Assembly (NCBI RefSeq): GCF_014836595.1
Contig: NZ_JACSQO010000016.1
Span: forward strand, 1-35,127
Direction of reading: 5' to 3'
Source: Psychrobacillus faecigallinarum
Lineage (GTDB): Bacteria > Bacillota > Bacilli > Bacillales_A > Planococcaceae
DNA length: 35,127 nt
Below the pieces are notes generated by a model. It saw only the letters and a list, made by a program, of their open reading frames with translations. It was not told where the DNA came from and did no database searches. A program made the translations under genes and the position numbers. This document shows positions 1 through 7,203 of this stretch, one piece after another. The stretch's first letter is position 1. Every line of letters starts with the position of its first letter.

Positions 1-74
1 AACACGGAAGTTAAGCTCTTCAGCGCCGATGGTAGTTGGGGGTCTCCCCCTGCAAGAGTAGGACGTCGCTGGGC
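1..74 (+). rRNA. rrf: 5S ribosomal RNA, 3' part (cut by window start)
   Basis: The first 74 bases read as the 3' two-thirds of a Bacillales 5S rRNA, including the conserved AAGTTAAGCTC segment and GCCGATGGTAGT, then AGAGTAGGACGTCGCTGGGC near the 3' end. The 5' end lies outside the window. It would be the last gene of an rRNA operon transcribed rightward, and a strong terminator follows directly. Confidence 0.95.
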
Positions 75-84
75 ACTATAGGAA

Positions 85-116
85 GTCGTTACCGAGAAAT
101 CGGTGACGGCTTTTTT
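85..116 (+). terminator. Intrinsic terminator of the rRNA operon
   Basis: An 11 bp stem with two G-U pairs (GTCGTTACCGA with TCGGTGACGGC) and a short GAAA-type loop is followed by six T. It lies 10 bases after the 5S 3' end and should end the rRNA operon. A near-identical copy recurs at 366-396. Confidence 0.93.
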
Positions 117-179
117 GTTTGTTCTATAAAGAAATTAGAAATACCGAAGGCACCTAACCATTTCTAACTAAGCAAGTGT

Positions 180-305
180 GCGAGAAAGCAGAGGGGCAAA
201 GAGTTCGAGGAAGCAAGGAAGAGAGGCTCGGAGCGTATAGCATACGCGAGAACCGATCGACTGCGGCTGACGAAGAAATCTGCCGTCCATCTGGTTTCGC
301 AGCCG
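180..305 (+). ncRNA. Structured RNA-like segment fused to a truncated 5S
   Basis: This GC-rich, purine-rich stretch stands out from the AT-rich surroundings and can fold into several helices. GCGTAT (233-238) pairs with ATACGC (242-247) around AGC. Outside it TCGG (228-231) pairs with CCGA (253-256). CGGCTG plus CGAA (264-274, one bulged A) pairs with TTCG plus CAGCCG (296-305). From memory, GGAGCGTA…TACG-type hairpins occur in other Bacillales intergenic regions, but I cannot name an Rfam family; the Bacillaceae-1 RUCCU loops were not seen. The reading frames here are not gene-like. Whether it is a transcribed RNA or recombination debris is open. Confidence 0.45.
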
Positions 306-306
306 A

Positions 307-355
307 GCCGATGGTAGTTGGAGGTTACCCCTGCAAGAGTAGGATGTCGCTGGGC
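307..355 (+). pseudogene. Truncated duplicate of the 5S rRNA 3' end
   Basis: Bases 307-355 repeat the last 50 bases of the 5S at 25-74 with a few substitutions and a one-base deletion. The homology continues through the terminator. The 5' half of a 5S is missing; the structured segment at 180-305 takes its place. It cannot form a normal 5S and is best read as a remnant of unequal recombination between rRNA operons, or as the 3' end of a chimeric RNA. Confidence 0.8.
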
Positions 356-365
356 ACTATAGGAA

Positions 366-396
366 GTCGTTACCGAGCAATCGGTGGCGGCTTTTT
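366..396 (+). terminator. Second copy of the rRNA terminator
   Basis: GTCGTTACCGA pairs with TCGGTGGCGGC, followed by six T. It differs from the terminator at 85-116 by only two substitutions and belongs to the duplicated 5S 3' block. Confidence 0.88.
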
Positions 397-759
397 TGTT
401 TGGTATTATTAAAGAAGTAAAGTCGAAAGTAAGCTTCTCTTCCAAAGAAGGAATGTCCATGATGCTATTGTTTCTCCAATGCTAAATTAAATGAAATCTT
501 TATAAGCGCATCTTTCGTCATCATTTTAAGAGGATTATTTATTATGTCGAACAAAATTATCGATTATTTCCTTGAAATGACATTTCCCGGGAAATAGGAA
601 CGAAATATGACAGAAAGAAAATAATTTAATCCTTTAAGTAAAAGCGTAGCTGATTTAGTATTATTTTAGGCATATATTTAATTGGAATAATATGTTTGAA
701 AAAAATCAAATTGAAAGGATCTGACGAGGTTAGAGTGACTGATAAGAAGAGGAAATATT
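397..759. other. Intergenic stretch without a supported gene
   Basis: AT-rich sequence between the duplicated 5S terminator and the repeat array. The only structure I see is a perfect 14 bp palindrome, ATTTCCCGGGAAAT, at 582-595. It lies at the end of a 17-codon frame starting at 544 behind a weak AAGAGGA; that frame is too short and featureless to call. Confidence 0.5.
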
Positions 760-880
760 GAACGGTCATAAAATAATTTATCCGGTCATAAAAAAATCTA
801 TCCGGTTATAAAATGACTCTATCCGGTCATAAATTTTTCTATCCGGTCATAAATCTCCACGAACGGTCATAAATCCAAAA
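760..880 (+). repeat. Six-unit tandem array, about 20 bp period
   Basis: Six units start at 760, 780, 800, 821, 841 and 861. Each opens with an ATCCGGTCATAAA-like core (GAACGGTCATAAA in the first and last) followed by 6-8 variable bases. Spacings are 20, 20, 21, 20 and 20 bp, about two helical turns, so all cores face the same side of the DNA. A related array in the opposite orientation lies at 34499-34610, just before the next rRNA promoter. The core is not palindromic and the variable parts are too short for CRISPR spacers. It may be a protein-binding array; function unknown. Confidence 0.9.
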
Positions 881-1003
881 ATTCTTCCTAACTACTGTTA
901 TTTTATATCTATAATTTATCTTTCCAACGAAAATCCGCAAAAAATATCAAAAAATCCTAACTTCTACCAGATAAACTGTAATTAATAGGAGGTGCATGAG
1001 CGA

Positions 1004-1870
1004 ATGAATATAATTCAACAAACAATTAACTGGTTGGAAAATAAATTAGAGGAACCAGTTCGTAACGAGGAAGTAGTACAAGTTACTGGCTATTCTTTTT
1101 ATCATTTTCATCGATTGTTTCAGCAAAAGGTTGGAATGTCGTTACATGAATATGTTCGTAACAGAAGACTTACGATAGCAGCACAGCGATTGATTTATAC
1201 AAATGAACGTATTCTAGACATTGCGTTTACTTACCAATTTGAGTCGCAGGAAGCATTTACGAGAGCCTTTCGTAAGGCCCATGGGTTGCCGCCAGGGAAG
1301 TATAGAATGCTCATGCGTACCTTACTAGAAAATTCAAAGGAGGTAGAGGTTATGAAAGGTTGGTTTATAAGTGGTACGAACCCACAGAGCTATGAAATGG
1401 GTAGAGATTTTCAAGAGGTGCATAAGGGAAATGCTTCAGGCTATTTGCGTTCTGTAATGGCTACAAAAGATGAAGAATTCGGCACTGTCATGCAACAGTT
1501 TCAGGCAAGTAAATACTGCGGTAAACGATTAAAGCTATCTTGTTTTATAAAGTCTATGAATATAGATGGGTTTGCTGGTCTTTGGATGCGGATTGACGCC
1601 AAGGACGGCGACACACTTCAATTTGATAATATGAGCAATCGTCCTATTAAAGGGACCACTGGATGGAATCATTATAGCGTTGTACTAGATGTACCTCCAA
1701 ATGCAGGAGTGATTTACTTCGGTGTTTTATTGCAAGGCTCAGGGAGTATATGGATGGACGAGTTTGCTTTTGAAGAAGTGGATGATAAAACTCCTACAAC
1801 AAACTTAAATACTCCTGATAGTATGCCGGCTGAACCAGTTAATTTAAATTTTGATCTGGAGTTAGAGTAG
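1004..1870 (+). CDS. AraC-family regulator with C-terminal ligand-binding-like domain
   Basis: The N-terminal 100 residues are a two-helix-turn-helix AraC DNA-binding domain: VTGYSFYHFHRLFQQKVG is the first helix-turn-helix, and ILDIAFTYQFESQEAFTRAF with the GLPPGKYR-like tail is the second. The C-terminal 180 residues, containing GLWMRIDAKDG and a run of beta-like segments, are not a GyrI domain I recognise and look like a jelly-roll or carbohydrate-binding fold. The start is taken at ATG 1004, 11 bases after AGGAGG (987-992). A GTG at 992 in the same frame overlaps the ribosome-binding site and is unlikely. The order with HTH first resembles Rob or YdeE-type proteins rather than AraC itself. 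It stands alone, is followed by a terminator, and its target genes are unknown. Confidence 0.88.
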   Translation: MNIIQQTINWLENKLEEPVRNEEVVQVTGYSFYHFHRLFQQKVGMSLHEYVRNRRLTIAAQRLIYTNERILDIAFTYQFESQEAFTRAFRKAHGLPPGKYRMLMRTLLENSKEVEVMKGWFISGTNPQSYEMGRDFQEVHKGNASGYLRSVMATKDEEFGTVMQQFQASKYCGKRLKLSCFIKSMNIDGFAGLWMRIDAKDGDTLQFDNMSNRPIKGTTGWNHYSVVLDVPPNAGVIYFGVLLQGSGSIWMDEFAFEEVDDKTPTTNLNTPDSMPAEPVNLNFDLELE

Positions 1871-1969
1871 ACAAATGAATATCAGGGGTACCTTTTTATA
1901 AGGTCGTTTTTCTACTCATTATAACCTTTATGTTTTTTTCGGAAATACATTCTTTCAAATCAAATTAAA

Positions 1970-1996
1970 AACCACATCTTAAAGGTGTGGTTTTTT
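1970..1996 (+). terminator. Intrinsic terminator after the AraC-type gene
   Basis: A 9 bp stem AACCACATC / GGTGTGGTT (1970-1978 and 1984-1992, one G-U pair) with loop TTAAA is followed by a T run. Confidence 0.9.
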
Positions 1997-2011
1997 ATTG
2001 CCTAAATTTTA

Positions 2012-2062
2012 TAGACAATTTCGTTTAATTATTATATACTACATTACAACACTAATGTACTA
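2012..2062 (+). promoter_or_regulatory. Promoter with overlapping inverted-repeat operator of the YtrA-like operon
   Basis: TAGACA (2012-2017), a 17 bp spacer and TATACT (2035-2040) form a good sigma-A promoter. An inverted repeat of two 10-base arms, TACTACATTA (2037-2046) and TAATGTACTA (2053-2062), with one mismatch and a 6-base spacer, covers the end of the -10 box and the start of transcription. That is the expected place for a repressor site. GntR regulators of the YtrA subfamily usually repress their own operon, so the product of the next gene is the likely binder (inference). Confidence 0.75.
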
Positions 2063-2089
2063 ACTTCAATTGAGAGGGGATTTACCGCA

Positions 2090-2461
2090 ATGATTTTAAA
2101 TACGGATAGTGCAAAGCCCATCTATGTACAAATTGCGGAATGGCTAGAGAATGAAATAATAGCCGAGCGGTTTAAAAGTGACGAAAAGGTATATTCCCAA
2201 TATCAGCTGGCAGAACTATTTAATATTAATCCTGCGACTGCAGCTAAGGGACTTACAATATTAGTAGAGGAAAATACGTTATATAAGAAAAGGGGACTTG
2301 GGATGTTTGTTGCGACAGAAGCCAAGACGATGATTCTAGATAAACGAAGAAATGAGACACTTACAAAAATGGTAACAGATCTGGTATTAGAAGCTAAAAG
2401 GTTGTCAGTGACAAAAGAGGAGTTAATTCAACTGATTCATAAATGCGGGGGGGAAAATTGA
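2090..2461 (+). CDS. GntR-family repressor, YtrA subfamily
   Basis: At 123 residues it has the short YtrA layout: an N-terminal winged helix (PIYVQIAEWLENEII at the start, helix-turn-helix around YQLAELFNINPATAAKGL, wing at KKRGLGMFVA) and only a short helical dimerisation tail, with no FadR or HutC effector domain. YtrA-type regulators control ABC-exporter operons that respond to cell-envelope stress or antimicrobial peptides. The ATPase gene follows with its ATG overlapping this TGA (TGATG at 2459-2463), so the two are translationally coupled. An operator-like inverted repeat lies over its promoter. Confidence 0.92.
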   Translation: MILNTDSAKPIYVQIAEWLENEIIAERFKSDEKVYSQYQLAELFNINPATAAKGLTILVEENTLYKKRGLGMFVATEAKTMILDKRRNETLTKMVTDLVLEAKRLSVTKEELIQLIHKCGGEN

Positions 2462-3348
2462 TGAAGACAATTGAATGTCGAGAAGTCAAAAAAAAATATA
2501 GTAATATGAATGCTTTAGAGGATATAACCTTCGAGCTAAGTGATCAGAAAATTACAGGCCTTATCGGTCGCAATGGGGCAGGTAAAACAACATTATTGAA
2601 AATATTAACTGGTTTTATCATGCCTAGCTCAGGGGAAGTATGTGTCTTTGGGAGAAATCCCTATAATGACTTATTAGTATCTGCGAACAGTATATTAGTA
2701 GATGATCAGATGACTTTTCCAGACTCTCTGAATCTAGAAGAAATTTTAAACCTAGCACCAACCTTTTATAAAAAATGGGATGCTGAGCTTGCCAAACGCT
2801 TACTAAATTATTTTAAAATAAATCCAAAGCTTAAGTATTCTAATTTGTCCAAAGGGGCATCTGCTACATTTAATCTGATTTTTGGACTTTCTACGCACTG
2901 TGAGCTAACTATGCTGGATGAACCGATGAATGGGATGGATGAAGCAGTGAGGACTGATTTCTACCGAGCATTACTGAAGGATTATATAGCACATCCACGT
3001 TCCATCTTGATCTCTAGTCACCACTTAGCGGAAATAGAGCACTTGTTAGAGGATATTTTATTGGTTCATCAAGGGAAGGTAATATTACATCAATCACTTG
3101 ATGAAATAAGAGATTATGCTGTGGGACTTCAATGGACGACAGCTGATTTAGATAAATGGACAGCAGGGGAAGAAATTTATTACTCAAAGCAGATTGATAG
3201 TGAGAGAAAATACGTAGTAGTGAAAAACACTTCTACCATTGAAAAGGCTTGTGCAGAAGGTGCTAGTATTCAGTCATTGTCGGCAAGCGATGTGTGCATG
3301 TACGTGACTAGTGATACTAAGGAGGGTATTGATGATGTTTTTAAGTAA
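2461..3348 (+). CDS. ABC transporter ATP-binding protein (YtrB/BcrA type)
   Basis: Walker A is GRNGAGKT (residues 36-43), Walker B is LTMLDEP (149-155), and the H-loop histidine lies in SSHH near 187. The signature loop reads LSKGA (129-133) instead of LSGGQ, a divergence seen in the GntR-linked ATPases. About 80 residues follow the nucleotide-binding core. Start ATG 2461 is used because GGGGGG lies just upstream and it overlaps the previous stop; an in-frame ATG at 2443 lies inside the upstream gene. It should power the permease encoded next, with which it overlaps by 17 bases. Confidence 0.92.
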   Translation: MKTIECREVKKKYSNMNALEDITFELSDQKITGLIGRNGAGKTTLLKILTGFIMPSSGEVCVFGRNPYNDLLVSANSILVDDQMTFPDSLNLEEILNLAPTFYKKWDAELAKRLLNYFKINPKLKYSNLSKGASATFNLIFGLSTHCELTMLDEPMNGMDEAVRTDFYRALLKDYIAHPRSILISSHHLAEIEHLLEDILLVHQGKVILHQSLDEIRDYAVGLQWTTADLDKWTAGEEIYYSKQIDSERKYVVVKNTSTIEKACAEGASIQSLSASDVCMYVTSDTKEGIDDVFK

Positions 3349-4063
3349 TGTCAGTTTAGCAAGCGTAGTGAAAGCACAGGTGAAATTTAAGCTACAGGCT
3401 TTTATTGGATCTTTTCTTTCATTAATATTCATCCAAGTGTTAGCACTGCTACTTACTAGTAGTACTGGAACGAGCGGAACCAGCTTTAATGGCACAGAAA
3501 TCACTTTTAACATTTTTACACTTGATGGTGTCTTTGTATTTGTAGCAATATGGGCCGTATTTGTCGGGAATTTAATCACTACTAAGGCGTATCGTTATGA
3601 TGATTTTTCGTTTGTCTCTACTCGACTAAGCAGTAATATAGCCAATATAATTGTACTGATGATTGTAAGTATAATTGCAGCGGTCACTACCTTTTTATCG
3701 ACCTACCTGTTGCGTTTATACCAAGTAGTGTTTAGTAAAGTAGAGTTTATAAAAAGCCCAGGAATATTGAACGAGCCAGGGGAAACAGTCATGACTCTTC
3801 TTTTATTGTTCATCCTTATTTGGATGTTGACCTCTTTTGGGTACTTGCTTGGAGCATTAGTCCAAAAGCATAAGGGATTTATAATATTACTTCCTTTACT
3901 CTTTGTAGGGCTAGTGATTACCTCCTTGGGGCAAAATATTATACAATATTTCTTTATAGTAAATGGAGACTTGTGGAGCTTTATGCTAAAAGTACTTGGT
4001 GTAACTGTAATCTTCTTTATCATTTCACTTGTAGCCGCAAATAGATGGGAGGTAAGAGCATGA
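3332..4063 (+). CDS. ABC-2-like membrane permease
   Basis: About 243 residues with six hydrophobic segments, at roughly residues 22-44, 58-80, 100-122, 155-178, 180-200 and 215-238. There is no signal peptide or soluble domain. AAGGAGGG (3319-3326) lies just before paired ATGs at 3332 and 3335; either could be the start. Its beginning overlaps the ATPase gene and its stop overlaps the next start (ATGA), so it is the membrane half of the same transporter. The substrate cannot be told from the sequence; the GntR/YtrB context suggests export of, or protection from, an envelope-active compound. Confidence 0.85.
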   Translation: MMFLSNVSLASVVKAQVKFKLQAFIGSFLSLIFIQVLALLLTSSTGTSGTSFNGTEITFNIFTLDGVFVFVAIWAVFVGNLITTKAYRYDDFSFVSTRLSSNIANIIVLMIVSIIAAVTTFLSTYLLRLYQVVFSKVEFIKSPGILNEPGETVMTLLLLFILIWMLTSFGYLLGALVQKHKGFIILLPLLFVGLVITSLGQNIIQYFFIVNGDLWSFMLKVLGVTVIFFIISLVAANRWEVRA

Positions 4064-4764
4064 GTAGCATGTTTGTATTCCTAGTAGCCTTTCTCCCAAT
4101 TGTTTTAATAATAGTAGTAGCTTTAATTTTAATACAACTGTTTAAAAAGCGTAAAAGGTCCTTCAATGGCTCCTTTAAGCTTAAGAAGTATATTATTTTT
4201 ACTTATATTGTGATTCTCTTAATGGCAACGTTTGTTTTTGAGCTTATCCCAAGTAATCATTCAGATCTTCTAAAAAAGGAAGAGGTTCAAGATCTAGAAG
4301 CAGAAAATAAAGCATTAGAAGAAGCTTTAAAAAACTCTGAGACAAATAGTCTTACTGAAAAATTTCTGATTGAAGAGTGGACACAGGAATTAAGTGGAAC
4401 GAATCTATCTATTGGATATGAAGGAATTGACACTTACTCGACTAGGTTTGTGGTGGAATGGACGGACTCTAGCGATCAAGTCGTAGAAGGTAAAGTTTAT
4501 AGAACTAACACCCTTATATTTGGCATACCTATGGAAGATAAAATACCTCTTCATATGATATATTGGTCTGGGAACCACCTAGTTGCGAAGGAGATAACGG
4601 GACAAAAAGTCGAATTTAATAAGTTTTCTAACAGTTTAACGATTCTCCCGGATGATAGTAATGAAGTGTTTTCGTATGAAAATGTAAGAGGCGTCACATA
4701 TATTCACCTAAAGGTTCCGAAACATATAGAAATAGATGATCCATTAGGTTTGCAAATTTATTAA
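4060..4764 (+). CDS. Membrane protein with coiled coil and extracytoplasmic domain
   Basis: Two membrane helices (about residues 4-25 and 43-60) are followed by a short predicted coiled coil (EEVQDLEAENKALEEALKN) and about 140 residues of polar, beta-rich sequence ending in LQIY. I recognise no named family. The start ATG 4060 shares four bases with the permease stop and has GGGAGG (4047-4052) before it. Close coupling to the GntR-ABC genes suggests an accessory subunit or sensor of that transporter (inference from position only). Confidence 0.75.
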   Translation: MSSMFVFLVAFLPIVLIIVVALILIQLFKKRKRSFNGSFKLKKYIIFTYIVILLMATFVFELIPSNHSDLLKKEEVQDLEAENKALEEALKNSETNSLTEKFLIEEWTQELSGTNLSIGYEGIDTYSTRFVVEWTDSSDQVVEGKVYRTNTLIFGIPMEDKIPLHMIYWSGNHLVAKEITGQKVEFNKFSNSLTILPDDSNEVFSYENVRGVTYIHLKVPKHIEIDDPLGLQIY

Positions 4765-4780
4765 TTAGGAGTGGAATAAT

Positions 4781-4915
4781 TTGGGTTTATTTATAGGCAT
4801 TGCACTATTATTAATCGTTTTAATCTCTTCTAGTACAATTGAAAAGAGATTAAAAAATATAGAGAGACAAAACGATCGCCTCATTGAAATTTTAGAAAAA
4901 ATAAGTAATAAATAA
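4781..4915 (+). CDS. 44-residue single-pass membrane peptide
   Basis: A TTG start at 4781 lies six bases after AGGAGTGG (4767-4774). The product has one hydrophobic helix near the N-terminus (GLFIGIALLLIVLISS) and then a charged amphipathic tail (IEKRLKNIERQNDRLIEIL), like small Bacillales membrane peptides found beside transporters. It is the last gene of the GntR-ABC operon, 16 bases after the preceding stop and directly before the terminator. The function is unknown. The good ribosome-binding site, conserved-looking topology and tight spacing support it as real. Confidence 0.72.
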   Translation: MGLFIGIALLLIVLISSSTIEKRLKNIERQNDRLIEILEKISNK

Positions 4916-4917
4916 TA

Positions 4918-4947
4918 AGTGCCTGCTTAATGCAGGCGCTTTTTTTT
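4918..4947. terminator. Terminator between convergent genes
   Basis: AGTGCCTGC (4918-4926) pairs with GCAGGCGCT (4932-4940) around TTAAT, with one G-U pair, followed by T8 on the plus strand. It ends the GntR-ABC operon. The stem abuts the stop codon of the minus-strand monooxygenase and could work in reverse, though less well. Confidence 0.9.
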
Positions 4948-6085
4948 ATAGCCTCACATCAAATAAAAACTTGAGACGCCATAGTAATGCTTTAGATGGG
5001 AGAAGAGGGAATAGAAAGTCTCGAGCAGCGGCGATAGGACGTGAGGAAATTTGAGCAGTTTCCCCAATTTGTCTAGAGAGGCGAATTACTTTAGCTGTAC
5101 GGGCTACTCGCTTCTTCTCATAATGTGCCAATACTTTATTTACATCTTTGAATTGTTTAAATCCGTTTCCTAGTACAATTGAGTCTTCGATTGCCTGTCC
5201 AGCGCCTTGTCCCATATTCGGTGTGGTTGCGTGGGCAGCATCTCCTAATAAGACAACTCGATCAAACACAAAATTTTGAAGAGGCTTAATATCGTAAATG
5301 TCATGATGGAGAAGATTTTCCGCAGGAGTAGTAGCAATAATATCGGATGCTACGCTAGGAAAATGAGTGAAGATAGCTGCCACTTCTTGAGGCTTTAGCT
5401 GTTGATAGGCAGGATTTCTAGGAGTGGTGTTAATACAAGCAAACCAATAAATAAGCCCGCCTCTCATTGGTGCCATGCCGAACCTGCCTCTTGTGGACCA
5501 AAGCTCTTTGGAAGTGTATTCTTCTACCCTTCCTTTGTTCTCTGTTATACCTCTCCAACAAGTATAACCAGAATATCTGGGTGTGGTATTAGGTAAAAGC
5601 TGTTGGCGGATAGGAGAATAAATACCATCAGCTGCTATTAGAAGCTCTGCTTCAGCTGTAGATCCGTCTTCGAAAAAAGCTGTAATCCCATTTTCATCTT
5701 GTCGAATGTGAATGCATTTTTTATTATACTGAATGGTATTTGGTTTGAGAGCCTCTAAAAAGGTTCGGTGGAGGTCAGCACGGTGTATGGTGATATTCTC
5801 TTGTCCATACATTTTTTTTAGGACGGAGAAGTCGATGGTGTTTAACGTTTTTCCATGCACATCTTGAAAAACTTGTGTATGCAGCACGTAGCCGTTATTG
5901 AAAATTTCTTCTCCTACACCGATTCCCATTAGAGCCTGCAAAGCATTGGAGCCGATTCCTATTCCTGCTCCAACCGGTTGAAAGGCTTTAGCAGACTCAA
6001 AAACTTGTACTTCTTGACCTTGATTTTGGAGAGTCACTGCTGCACAAAGTCCTCCAATACCGCCACCAATTATGGAAATTTTCAC
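4946..6085 (-). CDS. FAD-dependent monooxygenase (salicylate hydroxylase-like)
   Basis: A class A flavoprotein monooxygenase of about 379 residues. GGGIGG (residues 7-12) is the ADP-binding fingerprint, AADG (151-154) the DG motif, and GDAAHATTPNMGQG (281-294) the FAD ribityl-binding motif. Such enzymes use NAD(P)H and O2 to hydroxylate aromatic or similar rings; this substrate is unknown. The start is taken as GTG 6085, nine bases after AAGGAGG; the in-frame ATGs at 6109 and 6094 lie upstream of or directly against that site. The gene stands alone and divergent from the acetyltransferase gene. Confidence 0.9.
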   Translation of the reverse strand: MKISIIGGGIGGLCAAVTLQNQGQEVQVFESAKAFQPVGAGIGIGSNALQALMGIGVGEEIFNNGYVLHTQVFQDVHGKTLNTIDFSVLKKMYGQENITIHRADLHRTFLEALKPNTIQYNKKCIHIRQDENGITAFFEDGSTAEAELLIAADGIYSPIRQQLLPNTTPRYSGYTCWRGITENKGRVEEYTSKELWSTRGRFGMAPMRGGLIYWFACINTTPRNPAYQQLKPQEVAAIFTHFPSVASDIIATTPAENLLHHDIYDIKPLQNFVFDRVVLLGDAAHATTPNMGQGAGQAIEDSIVLGNGFKQFKDVNKVLAHYEKKRVARTAKVIRLSRQIGETAQISSRPIAAARDFLFPLLPSKALLWRLKFLFDVRL

Positions 6086-6160
6086 GTTAACCATCCTCCT
6101 TAATAACATCTAGTCTAGCAGAAAATTTATGTTATGCTAATAAAAAGGGGAGGGAGAAAC

Positions 6161-7141
6161 ATGATTGCATTAGCAAAATATGAACCAAACTATCGAGAGG
6201 CATTGGACAATTACACATTGTCTGAGGAACACCTAGCCTTCACAGGTCATCCAATAGAAATGTTGAAAAAAAGTGAAACAAATCCTACCTACACTCCAAT
6301 AGTTATATTAGAAGGGGAACAAGTAGCGGGCTTTTTTGTATTAGACATAGGAGATGACAAGCTACATTACACCGATATACCAGAAAGTATTTTACTAAGA
6401 GGATATTCCATTCATCCCAATTATCAAGGGAGAGGAATAGCTAAAGCCTCTATTAAGCTTCTGCCTTCATTTGTAAAAGAGCATTTCCCAGATATAAAGC
6501 AAATTGTGCTCGGGGTCAACGAAGCCAATAAGGCTGCCCAGGCTGTCTATTTAAAGAATGGATTCATAGATGAGGGGCGCAGATACTTAGGGCGTTCAGG
6601 ATTTCAAATAGCTATGTGTCTTAAGGTAAATGAATTACTAGTACGTAAAGCTCAGCAAGGGGATGAGCAGGGGATAGTTGATGTATGTGTAGCTGCACAA
6701 TGGAACACATATAATGATTTATATTCTAAGGAGTACATAGAAGGTGTTATTCAAAAGTTTTACACGGTAGAGAGAATCCAAAAGGAAATTGGGGAAACTA
6801 ATCGTGATTGGAATGGATACTTTGTAGCGCTTCTCAACAATGAAATCGTTGGTGCAATTGGCGGTGGAGTAGATGATAAAGGAATTTCAGAGGTATATGT
6901 CCTTTACTTGGATCCAGAGAAAAGGAACAAAGGAATTGGAACAAGGCTGCTGAGCTATCTAACAGATGTTCAGCGAAGTAAATACGGTGCACATGAACAA
7001 TGGGTGTCGGTAACGAAAGACAATATGCTTGGAATTCCTTTTTATGAGGCACGAGGATTTAAATTTCAGCATGAGCAGCAATCCTATGAGAGCAAGCCAG
7101 AGGATCAAGCCATTTCCTTAAGATATAAACGAAATATATAA
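6161..7141 (+). CDS. Tandem GNAT-fold N-acetyltransferase
   Basis: Two GNAT domains lie in one chain of about 326 residues. The first (1-155) has SIHPNYQGRGIAKAS near 83-97. The second (158-326) has YLDPEKRNKGIGTRLL near 249-264. Both carry the acetyl-CoA pyrophosphate loop pattern R/Q-x-x-G-x-G/A, so both may be catalytic. Start ATG 6161 follows GGGGAGGGAG and replaces an upstream in-frame ATG at 6134 that has no ribosome-binding site. The acceptor is unknown; candidates are an amine, antibiotic or protein N-terminus. Confidence 0.9.
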   Translation: MIALAKYEPNYREALDNYTLSEEHLAFTGHPIEMLKKSETNPTYTPIVILEGEQVAGFFVLDIGDDKLHYTDIPESILLRGYSIHPNYQGRGIAKASIKLLPSFVKEHFPDIKQIVLGVNEANKAAQAVYLKNGFIDEGRRYLGRSGFQIAMCLKVNELLVRKAQQGDEQGIVDVCVAAQWNTYNDLYSKEYIEGVIQKFYTVERIQKEIGETNRDWNGYFVALLNNEIVGAIGGGVDDKGISEVYVLYLDPEKRNKGIGTRLLSYLTDVQRSKYGAHEQWVSVTKDNMLGIPFYEARGFKFQHEQQSYESKPEDQAISLRYKRNI

Positions 7142-7151
7142 ATAGAAGAAA

Positions 7152-7175
7152 AGCATCTGGACCAGATGCTTTTTT
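7152..7175. terminator. Terminator after the GNAT gene
   Basis: The palindrome AGCATCTGGACCAGATGCT (7152-7170) is followed by T6. It lies between convergent genes and may also slow minus-strand transcription from the sugar dehydrogenase gene. Confidence 0.88.
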
Positions 7176-7203
7176 ATGTTTTAAAAATATATGCTTTGTT
7201 TTC

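Noticed and set aside
164..460. Open frames on both strands across 164-460
   Set aside because: They cover the structured segment, the 5S remnant and the rrn terminator; composition is non-coding and no ribosome-binding site fits.
544..597. 17-codon frame behind AAGAGGA
   Set aside because: Very short, weak ribosome-binding site, overlaps a palindrome, and no recognisable peptide features.
760..880. CRISPR array
   Set aside because: The 13-base core is not palindromic, the variable parts are only 6-8 bases, units are degenerate, and no cas gene is present.
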